Assembly (NCBI GenBank): GCA_964416065.1
Contig: CAYQCL010000003.1
Coordinates: forward strand, 1 to 64,000
Length of the DNA stretch: 64,000 nucleotides
DNA from: Limiplasma sp964416065
GTDB taxonomy: Bacteria; Bacillota; Clostridia; Christensenellales; Aristaeellaceae
Direction of reading: 5' to 3'
Shown: piece after piece, positions 52,863 to 61,187 of the stretch
Layout of the letters: every line of letters starts with the position of its first letter
Numbering within the stretch: position 1 is the first letter of the stretch
The notes under the pieces: generated by a model
Database searches by the model: none
The model's input: only the letters and a program-made list of their open reading frames with translations
Told to the model about the DNA's origin: nothing
Position numbers and translations under genes: made by a program

Positions 52863-52911
52863 CCCAGAGGCCATACGCGTCTCTCACTTGGAGACGCGTA
52901 TGGCCTCTGGG
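52863..52911. repeat. perfect 21-base-arm hairpin
   Basis: Arms 52863-52883 and 52891-52911 are exact complements around TCACTTG. The stem begins CCCAGAGGCCATACGC. It is not followed by a T run. It lies between the divergent hypothetical gene and the proS leader. Apart from it, 52774-52955 shows nothing recognisable. Confidence 0.9.
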
Positions 52912-52955
52912 TTGACGGAGGAAAGCGGTGACCGCGCGGCGCGGCAAAGTCGCCG

Positions 52956-52984
52956 TTGCAAATCATTCTAAACTATGCTAAAAT
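52956..52984 (+). promoter_or_regulatory. promoter of the proS leader
   Basis: TTGCAA (52956-52961), 17-base spacer, TAAAAT (52979-52984). Confidence 0.75.
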
Positions 52985-52994
52985 ACCACCAATC

Positions 52995-53262
52995 GCAGAT
53001 GCTCCTGCGGGAAGCGAAGGAACGCGCAGCCGATCACGCCGCGAGAAAGAGACCTGTCCCACAGGCTGAAAGGACAGGCGCGGAGAAGTGCGCACCCCGC
53101 CTTCGCATCGGTCGGCCAATCCCCGACGGGCGCTCCCGTTACAGGGCATGAGAAAGGTGAAAACGCCAAAGCCGCGTTTTAAGCCGGGTGGTACCGCGAA
53201 GGCTCCCTTCGTCCCAGCGCATGGCCGTGCCATGACTGGGAGCATAGGGAACTTTTTTTGAT
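52995..53262 (+). ncRNA. T-box riboswitch of proS (proline specifier CCC)
   Basis: The T-box core GGGTGGTACCGCG is at 53187-53199. Stem I is closed by GCGAAGG with CCTTCGC. The specifier loop on its 3' side reads ACCCCG, giving a CCC proline codon at 53096-53098 followed by a purine. A terminator stem (CCCAG and CATGGC arms with their complements, 53214-53241) leads to seven T (53254-53260). Uncharged proline tRNA would bind both specifier and T-box and allow proS expression. Confidence 0.93.
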
Positions 53263-53289
53263 ACTTTTGGTAAAGGAGTCAGGGAAAAC

Positions 53290-54732
53290 ATGGGAAACGA
53301 GAAGAAGCAGGGCTTTGTGGAGCATATCACGCCGCGTGATGTGGACTTTTCCCAATGGTACACCGACGTAATTCTCAAAAGCGAGCTGGTGGATTACGCG
53401 CCCGTGCGCGGCTGCATGGTCATCCGCCCGTATGGCTTCGCGATTTGGGAGCGTATCAAGGAGGAGCTTGACAGGCGCTTTAAGGAAACGGGTCACGAGA
53501 ACGTCTATATGCCTATGCTCATCCCCGAGAGCCTGCTGCTGAAGGAGGCCGAGCATGTGGAGGGCTTTGCGCCCGAGGTCGCCTGGGTCACCCAGGGAGG
53601 CAGCGAGAAGCTCCAGGAACGCCTGGCTGTTCGTCCCACCAGCGAGACGATCTTCTGCGCCATGTACTCCAAGTGGGTGGGAAGCTGGCGCGATCTGCCC
53701 ATGAAATACAACCAGTGGTGCAGCGTCATGCGCTGGGAGAAGAGCACCCGTCCCTTCCTGCGTACCAGCGAATTCCTCTGGCAGGAGGGCCACACCATCC
53801 ATGCCACTGCCGAGGAGGCGCAGGAGGAAACCATGCGGATGCTGGAGGTCTACCGCGAGGTGGCGGAAAAGGAGCTGGCAATGCCCGTGCTCGTGGGGCA
53901 GAAGAGCGAAAAGGAGAAGTTCGCCGGAGCGCGGGCCACATACAGCATGGAGGCCATGATGCAGGACGGCAAGGCGTTGCAGGCTGGCACCAGTCACAAC
54001 TTCGGCACTAACTTCGCCGAGGCCTACGACATCCAGTACCTGAGCAAGGAAGGCAAACTTACCTATGTGCATGAAACAAGCTGGGGCGTTTCCACTCGCC
54101 TGATCGGCGCGATTATCATGACGCATGGCGATGAGCGCGGCCTCAAGCTTCCCCCGCATATCGCGCCGATTCAGGTGGTCATCGTGCCGGTGGCCGCGCA
54201 TAAGGGTGGTGTGATGGAAAAGTGCGGCGAGGTCTTTGAGGAGCTCAAGGGCGCGGGCCTGCGCGTCAAGCTGGACGATCGCGATACCCTCTCCCCAGGC
54301 TTCAAGTTCAACGACTGGGAGCTCAAGGGCGTGCCTGTGCGCGTGGAGATCGGCCCGCGCGATCTGGAAAAGGGCGAGTGCGTGGTCTTCCGCCGCGATA
54401 CCTATGAAAAGCGGACGGTCAGGCTGGAGGAGCTCGCCGCGATGCTGCCCGCGCTGATGGAGGATATTCAGAAGACGATGTATGAGCTGGCCGACAAATT
54501 CCGTCAGGAGCGCATTACGGATGTACACAGCATGGAGGAGTTGACCAAGGCCGTGGACGGCGGCTTTGCTCGCACCATGTGGTGCGGTGAGCAGGCCTGC
54601 GAGGATAAAATCAAGGAGCTGACCAACGCCACCAGCCGCAATATGCCGTTTGATCAGACGCCCATCGGCGATACCTGCGTATGCTGCGGCAAGAAGGCGA
54701 AGAAGCTCATCTATTTCGCCAAGGCATATTGA
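53290..54732 (+). CDS. proS: prolyl-tRNA synthetase, archaeal/eukaryotic type
   Basis: A 480-residue class II synthetase that charges tRNA-Pro. It is the short ProS type 3: no INS editing domain is inserted between class II motifs two and three. Visible are RPTSETIFCAMYSKW (motif 2 region), RTSEFLWQEGHTIHA and GDERGLKLPPHIAPIQVVIV before the anticodon domain. A C-terminal zinc domain has Cys pairs WCGEQAC and CVCCGKKAK, as in archaeal enzymes. It is controlled by the T-box just upstream and shares a TGATG overlap with the HAD gene. Confidence 0.96.
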   Translation: MGNEKKQGFVEHITPRDVDFSQWYTDVILKSELVDYAPVRGCMVIRPYGFAIWERIKEELDRRFKETGHENVYMPMLIPESLLLKEAEHVEGFAPEVAWVTQGGSEKLQERLAVRPTSETIFCAMYSKWVGSWRDLPMKYNQWCSVMRWEKSTRPFLRTSEFLWQEGHTIHATAEEAQEETMRMLEVYREVAEKELAMPVLVGQKSEKEKFAGARATYSMEAMMQDGKALQAGTSHNFGTNFAEAYDIQYLSKEGKLTYVHETSWGVSTRLIGAIIMTHGDERGLKLPPHIAPIQVVIVPVAAHKGGVMEKCGEVFEELKGAGLRVKLDDRDTLSPGFKFNDWELKGVPVRVEIGPRDLEKGECVVFRRDTYEKRTVRLEELAAMLPALMEDIQKTMYELADKFRQERITDVHSMEELTKAVDGGFARTMWCGEQACEDKIKELTNATSRNMPFDQTPIGDTCVCCGKKAKKLIYFAKAY

Positions 54733-55364
54733 TGATCCGGCAGGTTTTGTGGGACTGGAACGGCACGCTGCTCGACGATGTGCGATACGCTATAGAGGTG
54801 CGCAACCGTTCCTTTCCCGCGTTCGGGCTTCCCGAAATCCACAGCGTGGAGGAATACCACCGCCAGTTCACCTTCCCCGTGCGTACCTATTATGAGCGCG
54901 CGGGCGTCACGGACGCAAACTTCGTCCAGGTCGCTCACGCGTGGATGGATGAGTACGAGCGCGGCTTTGGGGATGTCCCGCTTCACACGGACGCGCTCAG
55001 CGCGCTTGTCCGGCTCCGCGCGATGGGCGTGAAGCAGGTCGTGCTCTCCGCGACCAAGCGGGATATGCTGGAAGAGCAACTTCGTCGGTTTTCCATTCGC
55101 GGCTTCTTCGATGAGGTGCTCGGACTGGGCGATATCTACGCAGGCAGCAAGGAAGACGTTGGGAAGGCCTATCTGACGGGATGCGGCATCCCGCCGGAGC
55201 AGACGCTGATGATCGGGGACACCCTGCATGACGCCGAGGTTGCCCGCGCGATGGGAACGCGTTGCGTGCTGGTTTCGCGCGGCCATCAGAGCCGGGACAC
55301 GCTGCTTGAGGCGGGCGTGGAGGTAGTGGAAAATCTGATGGAAGCGATCGAGCGGGCCGAATGA
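54732..55364 (+). CDS. HAD superfamily hydrolase (phosphoglycolate phosphatase-like)
   Basis: A 210-residue phosphatase. The nucleophile motif is DWNGTLLDD (about 8-16), with Asn replacing the usual second Asp-x-Asp partner (DWNGT instead of DxDGT). Helical cap residues are about 17-80, motif two is VVLSATK, and motifs three and four are GSKEDVGKA and MIGDTLHDAEVA. The DWNGT form occurs in some HAD proteins of this group. It starts within the proS stop codon and so is co-expressed with it; a link to translation is not obvious. Confidence 0.85.
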   Translation: MIRQVLWDWNGTLLDDVRYAIEVRNRSFPAFGLPEIHSVEEYHRQFTFPVRTYYERAGVTDANFVQVAHAWMDEYERGFGDVPLHTDALSALVRLRAMGVKQVVLSATKRDMLEEQLRRFSIRGFFDEVLGLGDIYAGSKEDVGKAYLTGCGIPPEQTLMIGDTLHDAEVARAMGTRCVLVSRGHQSRDTLLEAGVEVVENLMEAIERAE

Positions 55365-55538
55365 CCTCGGGAGCGTCGCTTGAGGAGGCGGAAACGGCGG
55401 CCATGGCGTTCGAGCGCCGTTGTTCCCTCTGACGGCAGACGTTCTGATTTTACTCCGTCCTACCTTGAGCTCCCTGTGATGCAAAGACAGACTCGCCGTT
55501 GACCGGCTCGATGTGCCCGAAAAGGAGTGCCTGATTTG

Positions 55539-57344
55539 ATGAAGAATCGTTCTGAAACCTCCTCCATATACCATAACGCCGCGGCGATGATCATTGCCCT
55601 TCTGGCGGTGTGGCGCATGCCGACCGCTCTGGGCCTTTCGGCCGACAGCCTGGATATGACCGCGCACGCGGCCGGACTTGCCATGGCGGCTGGATTCTTC
55701 TGGCTTCTGCGCCGCGCCTTTGCGTGCCGCAATACGCGGATGATGCGCTGCGCCGCGATTGTGGGATTTCTGTTCGCTCTGTTTACCGTGGTAGGGGAGC
55801 CGCTTCGTCAAACGAGCGCGCTTTCCCTTTCGTGGGTCTCCGTTCTATCAGGGCTGATGGATACGGCGATCTATACGGTTATGGCCGGCGCGACGCTTTT
55901 GTTCCTCTATGAGGGCTGTGAAAGGCTTGCGCATCGCGCACCTAAGGAGAAGGAGTCCCTTTTCAGCCGCCTTTTGGGAAACGGCTTTCTTGTATTTGCG
56001 CTGCTTCTGGCCGGCTGGATTCCTGTATGGCAGGCGTTCTATCCGGGCACCTTCGCGCCCGATTCCGTGACACAGTTCAATGAATACATGTATGAGGAGT
56101 TTTCTCCTCATCATCCTCTCCTGCATACGCTTTTGCTGGGCGGGTGCATGGAATTTGCCATGGATCGCGATATGGAGGGCTACGCAACATCGGGGGTGGC
56201 CTTCTACAGCCTGGTGCAGATGGTGCTGATGGCGGCCATGCTGGCATATGCCTGTCACTGGCTTCGCAAAAGAGGCGCGCCTTTATGGGCCCGTCTGTGT
56301 GTGACGCTCCTGTTCATGCTGTTCCCGTTCTATTCCCTGTGGTCGTTCTGCGCGCAAAAGGATGTGCTGTTTGGGGGGCTGACGCTGATTTTCTTGATTC
56401 AGCTGGCCGATCTATGGAGAGATGGTTTCGCGGCCCTGCGTTCACCTTTGCGCATCGTTGCCTTTGTGTTTACAGCGGTGCTGATGATGCTCATGCGCAA
56501 CAACGGCATCTACGCGCTGTGTCTGGTTCTCCCGTTTGTGATCGTGCTGGCGAGGAACGCGCGCGTGCGCATGACGCTGCTGATGCTGGGCTGCATAGCC
56601 GTATATCTGCTGACTAACGCTCTGCTGATAAGGGCGTTGGATGCGCAGGAAGGCGATTCAGAGGTTGAGATGCTTTCCATCCCGCTTCAGCAGCTGGCAC
56701 GGACGGCGGCCGAGGATCCGGACGCCTTTACAGAGGAGGAACGTCAGTATATGGGGATGCTATATCCCTATGGGTTTGAAGAATTTTATTCCCCCTATAT
56801 TTCTGATCCTATCAAATGGTCCATGGACAGCGAGGTCTTGGAAATGCCGAGGCTTTTATCCATTTGGGCGCGAGTGGGGCTTTCGCATCCTCGGATCTAT
56901 CTGGAGGCGTTCCTGATTCAAAACCTGCCGTATTTTCTGCCCGGCTCAGAGATGCAATATCGGTTTGACCTCGGCGTGCGGCAGGCGAGCGATTTGTTTG
57001 AGATAGAAAGCGATTCCCGTCTGCCGGGACTGAAGGCGTGCTATGAGGAGTATGATCGGACTCTGGAGCTTTTCGGACTGCCAGGTATCCATCTTCTGTC
57101 CGATACCGCGTTCTTCGTTTGGCTGTGCCTGGGGGCGTTTGGCCTGGCGGTATACCGCCGACAGCGGAAATGGATGGCCGCGCTGGGCTTCCTGTTGGCA
57201 ATATGGATCACCTGTCTGCTTGGCCCGATTGCCATTATGCGCTATATGCTTGGCTTTTTCTACGGAATGCCGGTGATTCTAGCCGCTATGCTCGCGTACG
57301 ATACAAGGGAGCAAGAGGCTGGGATGAAAGAAGAGATGTCTTGA
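55539..57344 (+). CDS. polytopic membrane protein, DUF6020/GT-C-like
   Basis: A 601-residue protein with about twelve or more helices. The first loop after a helix near 155-175 reads YPGTFAPDSVTQFNEYMYEE and then SPHHPLLHT, an Asp plus His-His-Pro pattern seen in DUF6020 and other GT-C-like glycosyltransferases that use lipid-linked sugars. Another conserved stretch is SFCAQKDVLFGGL. A large outer loop covers about 355-460. The start ATG 55539 is 12 bases after AAAAGGAG; TTG 55536 is possible. It stands before the coat genes with no clear promoter of its own. Confidence 0.7.
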   Translation: MKNRSETSSIYHNAAAMIIALLAVWRMPTALGLSADSLDMTAHAAGLAMAAGFFWLLRRAFACRNTRMMRCAAIVGFLFALFTVVGEPLRQTSALSLSWVSVLSGLMDTAIYTVMAGATLLFLYEGCERLAHRAPKEKESLFSRLLGNGFLVFALLLAGWIPVWQAFYPGTFAPDSVTQFNEYMYEEFSPHHPLLHTLLLGGCMEFAMDRDMEGYATSGVAFYSLVQMVLMAAMLAYACHWLRKRGAPLWARLCVTLLFMLFPFYSLWSFCAQKDVLFGGLTLIFLIQLADLWRDGFAALRSPLRIVAFVFTAVLMMLMRNNGIYALCLVLPFVIVLARNARVRMTLLMLGCIAVYLLTNALLIRALDAQEGDSEVEMLSIPLQQLARTAAEDPDAFTEEERQYMGMLYPYGFEEFYSPYISDPIKWSMDSEVLEMPRLLSIWARVGLSHPRIYLEAFLIQNLPYFLPGSEMQYRFDLGVRQASDLFEIESDSRLPGLKACYEEYDRTLELFGLPGIHLLSDTAFFVWLCLGAFGLAVYRRQRKWMAALGFLLAIWITCLLGPIAIMRYMLGFFYGMPVILAAMLAYDTREQEAGMKEEMS

Positions 57345-57452
57345 ACGCACGAAATGCGGGGAATCAATTCAGCCAGTTCACGTCATATTGCGCGCATCGA
57401 TGGCGAGAGCTCCTCTTCCTTTTGCCCATCGTCAAAGCGTGGAACTTGCACG

Positions 57453-57460
57453 CATACTGT
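57453..57460 (+). promoter_or_regulatory. possible sporulation sigma -10 before the coat genes
   Basis: CATACTGT resembles the CATAnnnT -10 of sigma-E or sigma-K promoters, 40 bases before the first coat-like gene. The -35 is not distinctive. Confidence 0.3.
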
Positions 57461-57499
57461 GGTGGATTTTGGGAAGACTATTCCTCGGAGGTGATCAAC

Positions 57500-57673
57500 A
57501 TGAGTCCAAAGGAACTCTCTTACATCGAGGATGCACTCAGCCACGAGGAATTCTTGCAGACCCAATGCCAGCAGGCGGCGCAGGCACTGCAAAATCCCGA
57601 GCTGAAGAGCTATGTCAGCCAGCTCGCCACCCAGCATCAGCAGCTGTTTCAGAAGCTGTATCAGCTGGTCTGA
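57500..57673 (+). CDS. small CotF-like spore coat protein
   Basis: A 57-residue all-helical protein starting MSPKELSYIEDALSHEEFLQ. The LSYIEDALSHE opening and the Gln-rich second helix match the short CotF-related coat proteins of Clostridia. ATG 57500 follows CGGAGGTGATC. It pairs with the next gene, 17 bases on. The larger open frame in this region is spurious. Confidence 0.8.
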   Translation: MSPKELSYIEDALSHEEFLQTQCQQAAQALQNPELKSYVSQLATQHQQLFQKLYQLV

Positions 57674-57690
57674 GGAAGGAGGATGCGACA

Positions 57691-57936
57691 ATGAACGATC
57701 AGGATATCATGGAGAATCTGCTTTTGACCACGAAGGGTGTGTGCGATCTGTATATGCACGGAACCATCGAGTCCAGCACGCAAAATGTCCATACTGCCTT
57801 CGACGAGGCTCTGGGACAGAGCCTTTGTATGCAGGACGGCATCTATCAGAAGATGTCGGCGCAGGGCTGGTATCAGATGGAGCAGGCTCCGCAGCAGCAG
57901 ATTGACAAGGTTCGCAACAGGTTTGCCAACGCATAA
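57691..57936 (+). CDS. CotF family spore coat protein
   Basis: An 81-residue protein, MNDQDIMENLLLTTKGVCDL then YMHGTIESSTQNVHTAFDEAL, the usual CotF core, ending MEQAPQQQIDKVRNRF. It is ferritin-like helical and expected in the spore coat. Preceded by GGAAGGAGG. With the gene before it, it forms a two-gene coat unit closed by a terminator. Confidence 0.88.
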   Translation: MNDQDIMENLLLTTKGVCDLYMHGTIESSTQNVHTAFDEALGQSLCMQDGIYQKMSAQGWYQMEQAPQQQIDKVRNRFANA

Positions 57937-57945
57937 GGAATTGCG

Positions 57946-57973
57946 GCCGTCTGGGGGAAACCGGACGGCTTTT
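57946..57973 (+). terminator. terminator of the coat genes
   Basis: GCCGTCTGG pairs with CCGGACGGC (one G-T pair) and runs into TTTTCC. Confidence 0.7.
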
Positions 57974-58052
57974 CCTATACCTTTCTGAGGGAGTAAAAAG
58001 TGGAATGAAACACTCTTAAAAGCTTTCTTTTGAGAAGAAATGCGGAAACAGC

Positions 58053-58081
58053 TTGCATCTTTCGTGTATCGCAATTATAAT
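58053..58081 (+). promoter_or_regulatory. promoter of the beta-glucosidase gene
   Basis: TTGCAT (58053-58058), 17-base spacer, TATAAT (58076-58081), 43 bases before the start codon. Confidence 0.75.
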
Positions 58082-58123
58082 GAAACAAAGCAATACACCC
58101 TAGCGGAGAACGGAGAGATCATG

Positions 58124-59482
58124 ATGGGATTTTCTAAGGACTTCCTCTGGGGCGCGGCGACCGCGTCCTATCAGATTGAGGGCGGGGCCTTTGAGGACGG
58201 GAAGGGACTGTCTGTGTGGGATCGTTACTCCCATACGGAAGAAAAGTGCTTCCAGGGCCATACCGGCGATATGGCGTGCGATCATTATCATCGCTATCGC
58301 GAGGACGTAGAGATGATGGCGGAGCTTGGAATCAGGAATTATCGCTTTTCTCTTTCCTGGCCGCGGATCCTTCCTGATGGAACAGGCGCTGTCAACCAAA
58401 AGGGTGTAGATTTCTATAATCGGCTGATTGACGCCCTTTTGGAAAAGAACATTCGTCCGTTTATCACGCTGTTCCATTGGGACTACCCGTGGGCGCTGCA
58501 AATGCGCGGCGCGTGGGAGAATCCGGACAGCCCAAAGTGGTTTGAGAACTATGTAGCGGTCTGTGCCCGCGCCTTTGGCGACCGCGTAAAGGATTTTATC
58601 ACGCTCAATGAGCCGCAGTGCTTTATCGGCCTGGGATGCTGCTCGGGCGTACACGCGCCGGGACTTCAGCTGCCCTCGTGCAGCACCGTGCCGATGAGCC
58701 ATCATGTGCTGATGGGGCATGGCTTGGCGGTAAGAGCGCTGCGCTCGCTCGTTCCGGAGGTTCGTGTGGGCTATGCGCCCTGCGGAGAACCCTCGATTCC
58801 GGCCAGCAATTCCGCCGAGGACATCGATGCGGCGCGCAAGGCCTATTTCGGCATGCCTAGCGAAGCGGGATGGTCATGGAATGTTGGCTGGTGGAGCGAT
58901 CCCGCTCTTCTGGGCAGCTATCCCGAGGCGGGGCTGCGCCATATCGGAAAATATCTGCCGGCAGGCTGGGAAAAGGATTTGGAGATCATTCACCAGCCGC
59001 TGGACTTTTACGGTCAAAACATCTATCAGGGCCGCGTGATCCGAGCCGCGGACAATGCCGAGGGCTATGAGACGGTTCAGCTCCCGATGGGCTTTGCCAA
59101 GACCGCCTCTCAATGGCCTGTTACGCCGGACGCGCTGTACTGGGGCCCGCGCTTCCTGTATGAGCGCTATCATACGCCCATTATCATTACGGAAAATGGC
59201 CTCTCCTGCCATGATACGGTCTCGCTGGACGGTAAGGTACACGATCCCAACCGCGAGGATTATCTCCACCGCTATTTGCTGGCCTATCGCCGTGCGGCGG
59301 ATGAGGGGGTGGACGTGCGCGGCTATTTCCAATGGTCGCTCATGGACAACTATGAGTGGAGCAGCGGCTACAATGAGCGCTTCGGCATGGTCTATGTTGA
59401 TTACACGACGCAGAAGCGTATCGTGAAGGATTCCGCATGGTGGTATAAGCGGGTCATGGAAAGCAACGGGGAAAGTCTGTAA
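58124..59482 (+). CDS. glycoside hydrolase family 1 beta-glucosidase
   Basis: A 452-residue cytoplasmic retaining glycosidase. It opens with the GH1 signature FSKDFLWGAATASYQIEGG. The acid/base Glu is in ITLNEPQ (about 163), the nucleophile Glu in IIITENG (about 357) and the aglycone/glycone Trp pair in WSLMDNYEWSSGY. No phosphate-binding signature of phospho-beta-glucosidases is apparent, so a plain disaccharide substrate is likelier. ATG 58124 is about six bases after GGAGAG; ATG 58121 is also possible. It is a single-gene unit with its own promoter. Confidence 0.95.
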   Translation: MGFSKDFLWGAATASYQIEGGAFEDGKGLSVWDRYSHTEEKCFQGHTGDMACDHYHRYREDVEMMAELGIRNYRFSLSWPRILPDGTGAVNQKGVDFYNRLIDALLEKNIRPFITLFHWDYPWALQMRGAWENPDSPKWFENYVAVCARAFGDRVKDFITLNEPQCFIGLGCCSGVHAPGLQLPSCSTVPMSHHVLMGHGLAVRALRSLVPEVRVGYAPCGEPSIPASNSAEDIDAARKAYFGMPSEAGWSWNVGWWSDPALLGSYPEAGLRHIGKYLPAGWEKDLEIIHQPLDFYGQNIYQGRVIRAADNAEGYETVQLPMGFAKTASQWPVTPDALYWGPRFLYERYHTPIIITENGLSCHDTVSLDGKVHDPNREDYLHRYLLAYRRAADEGVDVRGYFQWSLMDNYEWSSGYNERFGMVYVDYTTQKRIVKDSAWWYKRVMESNGESL

Positions 59483-59780
59483 GGAAAACAGGCTTTTCAG
59501 GGCATCGACAAACCCCTATTGGGAGGCTTGGAGGGCCGCAACCCTCCAAGTGAAATCCGAAGCTGACGACAGCGCGTCAGCCCCTCAGTCCGTCGATAAA
59601 TCCCCTATTTTCGCGAAGAGCCGCAGCGCCGACCCGTCTGGGTCGGCGCATCTCTTGCTTGGAAAACGCTGCGGTGTAAGGTTTCTGGAACTCTGTCCCA
59701 GACCCTGGCAGGGGTTGACGAAGGGAAGCGGGGCCGCTGTGCGGCCTTGTCCCGAAGGAACAAAGCGACCCGAAGGATAT

Positions 59781-59835
59781 CAACCTCGATCGTCGTGTAG
59801 GGCACGGCTAGTGCCCTACACGACGATTGAGGTTG
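59781..59835. repeat. inverted repeat with 25-base arms
   Basis: Arm one begins CAACCTCGATCGTCGTG; arm two ends CACGACGATTGAGGTTG; only one pair is mismatched. Loop GGCTA. The right arm runs into repeat copy B. Confidence 0.9.
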
Positions 59836-59870
59836 CGGTCTAAGCCCCATGCACCCCATCCTTTGTCGAT
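59821..59870 (+). repeat. dispersed intergenic repeat, copy B
   Basis: Matches 32121-32170 at 48 of 50 bases in the same orientation. Here its left part also forms the right arm of a long hairpin. Confidence 0.9.
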
Positions 59871-59950
59871 ACCCTGAGGGGCGGCCTCACAAGCGAGGCG
59901 GCCCCTTCAATATGCTGCTTTGTGTTTCCAAAAGGGCAAACAACGCACGC

Positions 59951-61147
59951 TCATTCGCACCGAAGCACGTCGGCATAAAACGCGTCCATCTCCTCCCGAG
60001 TCGGGAAGACAGCGACATACATCTGATTGCCCATCGCGCCCGCCAGCGCGTCGGGAATGCGTTCGATCATGCGCATCTGGGCGGCGTACTTTTCCAGCAC
60101 CTGCTCGTGGCTCAGGGCAAAGCGCTTGCCGTCGCGGCGTCCGGCATAGGCGCAGAAGGCATGCTCACCGGTGGGCTTGGTGGAGCGGTCAAAGGCGATC
60201 ATATCGGCCCAGATTTTATAAACGTTGGTGGAGTTGGCGAAATTCATCATGTCGGGCGAAAAACCGCCGCAGGGACGCATGTTGACCTCGAGAGCCACGA
60301 CGTTGCCCTTCTTGCCCATGCCCGCCTGATCCTGCGTCAGGCGGAAAAACTCGAAGTGCACAAAGCGGCTCCTGACGCCGAAGCTCTTGACCGTAGCACG
60401 GCCGGCAGCCCGGGTGTCATCCGGCAGATCTTTGACGATATAGTAGATGGAGTTATCGTTGTCGTTGACGATGTCCATGATGGAGAACGGGGTCACGTTG
60501 CCGGTCTCAAACATCGGCTCGCCGTTGGAATCGATGATCGCGTCATAGGAGTTGACTTCCGCGTGGATAAATTCCTCCATGATATAACGCACGCCATCCT
60601 CGCGAAGAACATCCAGAAAATGACGCAGATCGTCGTCTGAGGAGAGCTTGTAGGTATGGGAGGCGCCGACGCCATTGTCCGGCTTGACGACAACGGGGTA
60701 GCCAACCTCGGCGATGAAGGCCGCACAGCCGTTCCAATCATCCACAATATGATAGCGTGCGACAGGAATCCCCGCCTTGCGGTAGTACTCCTTCATGTGG
60801 GATTTATACTTGATACGCTGCATGTCGCTGGACTGGAAGCCGCTCTGAATATGGAAATCCGTGCGCAGCATGGCGTCGCGCTCCAGCCAATACTCATTGT
60901 TGCTCTCCAGCCAGTCGATGCGGCCGTATTTGAAGATGAAGAAGGCGACGGCGCGATAGACCTCGTCATAATTTTCCATGCTGGAAACCTTGTAATACTC
61001 ATTGAGGCTGTCCTTAAGCTCGGGCAGCAGCTCGTCATAGGGCTGGTCGCCGATGCCGAGGACATTCATACCGTTGTTCCTTAGCTCCCGACAAAACTGC
61101 CAGTAATTGGTTGGAAAATTGGGCGAAATGAAAACCACATTTTTCAT
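59951..61147 (-). CDS. ATP-grasp ligase-like protein
   Basis: A 398-residue protein. The N-terminal Rossmann-like part starts MKNVVFISPNFPTNYWQFCR. The ATP-grasp domain has YPVVVKPDNGVGASHTYKL (about 152-170), YIMEEFIHAEVNSYD (about 197-211) and the metal site VVALEVNMRPCGGF (about 290-303). Such enzymes join a carboxylate to an amine or similar nucleophile via an acyl phosphate. It is the last gene of a leftward operon with two esterase-like hydrolases (40-base gap). Substrate unknown. Start ATG 61147 follows AAAGAGGGAC. Confidence 0.85.
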   Translation of the reverse strand: MKNVVFISPNFPTNYWQFCRELRNNGMNVLGIGDQPYDELLPELKDSLNEYYKVSSMENYDEVYRAVAFFIFKYGRIDWLESNNEYWLERDAMLRTDFHIQSGFQSSDMQRIKYKSHMKEYYRKAGIPVARYHIVDDWNGCAAFIAEVGYPVVVKPDNGVGASHTYKLSSDDDLRHFLDVLREDGVRYIMEEFIHAEVNSYDAIIDSNGEPMFETGNVTPFSIMDIVNDNDNSIYYIVKDLPDDTRAAGRATVKSFGVRSRFVHFEFFRLTQDQAGMGKKGNVVALEVNMRPCGGFSPDMMNFANSTNVYKIWADMIAFDRSTKPTGEHAFCAYAGRRDGKRFALSHEQVLEKYAAQMRMIERIPDALAGAMGNQMYVAVFPTREEMDAFYADVLRCE

Positions 61148-61187
61148 GATCAGTCCCTCTTTCTGTATGAATCCTCTATAATGCGAA

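Larger units (their letters stand above)
59483..59950. other. 468-base spacer made of hairpins and a repeat copy
   Basis: No gene is supported. Perfect or near-perfect stems: CTTGGAGGG arms (59527-59550), GCTGACG arms near 59562-59581, GCGCCGACCC arms (59626-59649), GGCCGC arms near 59730, 25-base arms with one mismatch (59781-59835), and AGGGGCGGCCTC arms with one mismatch (59877-59906). The dispersed repeat copy B overlaps the fifth and abuts the last. Confidence 0.75.

Noticed and set aside
53179..54528. 449-codon frame antisense to proS
   Set aside because: Opposite a conserved synthetase and its T-box terminator.
57119..57673. 184-codon frame ending in the small coat gene
   Set aside because: Only the last 57 codons, after a ribosome site, are coding; the rest overlaps the membrane protein gene in another frame.
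59550..59859. Short open frames on both strands in the hairpin-rich spacer
   Set aside because: They are by-products of inverted repeats, with no start signals and no conserved protein features.
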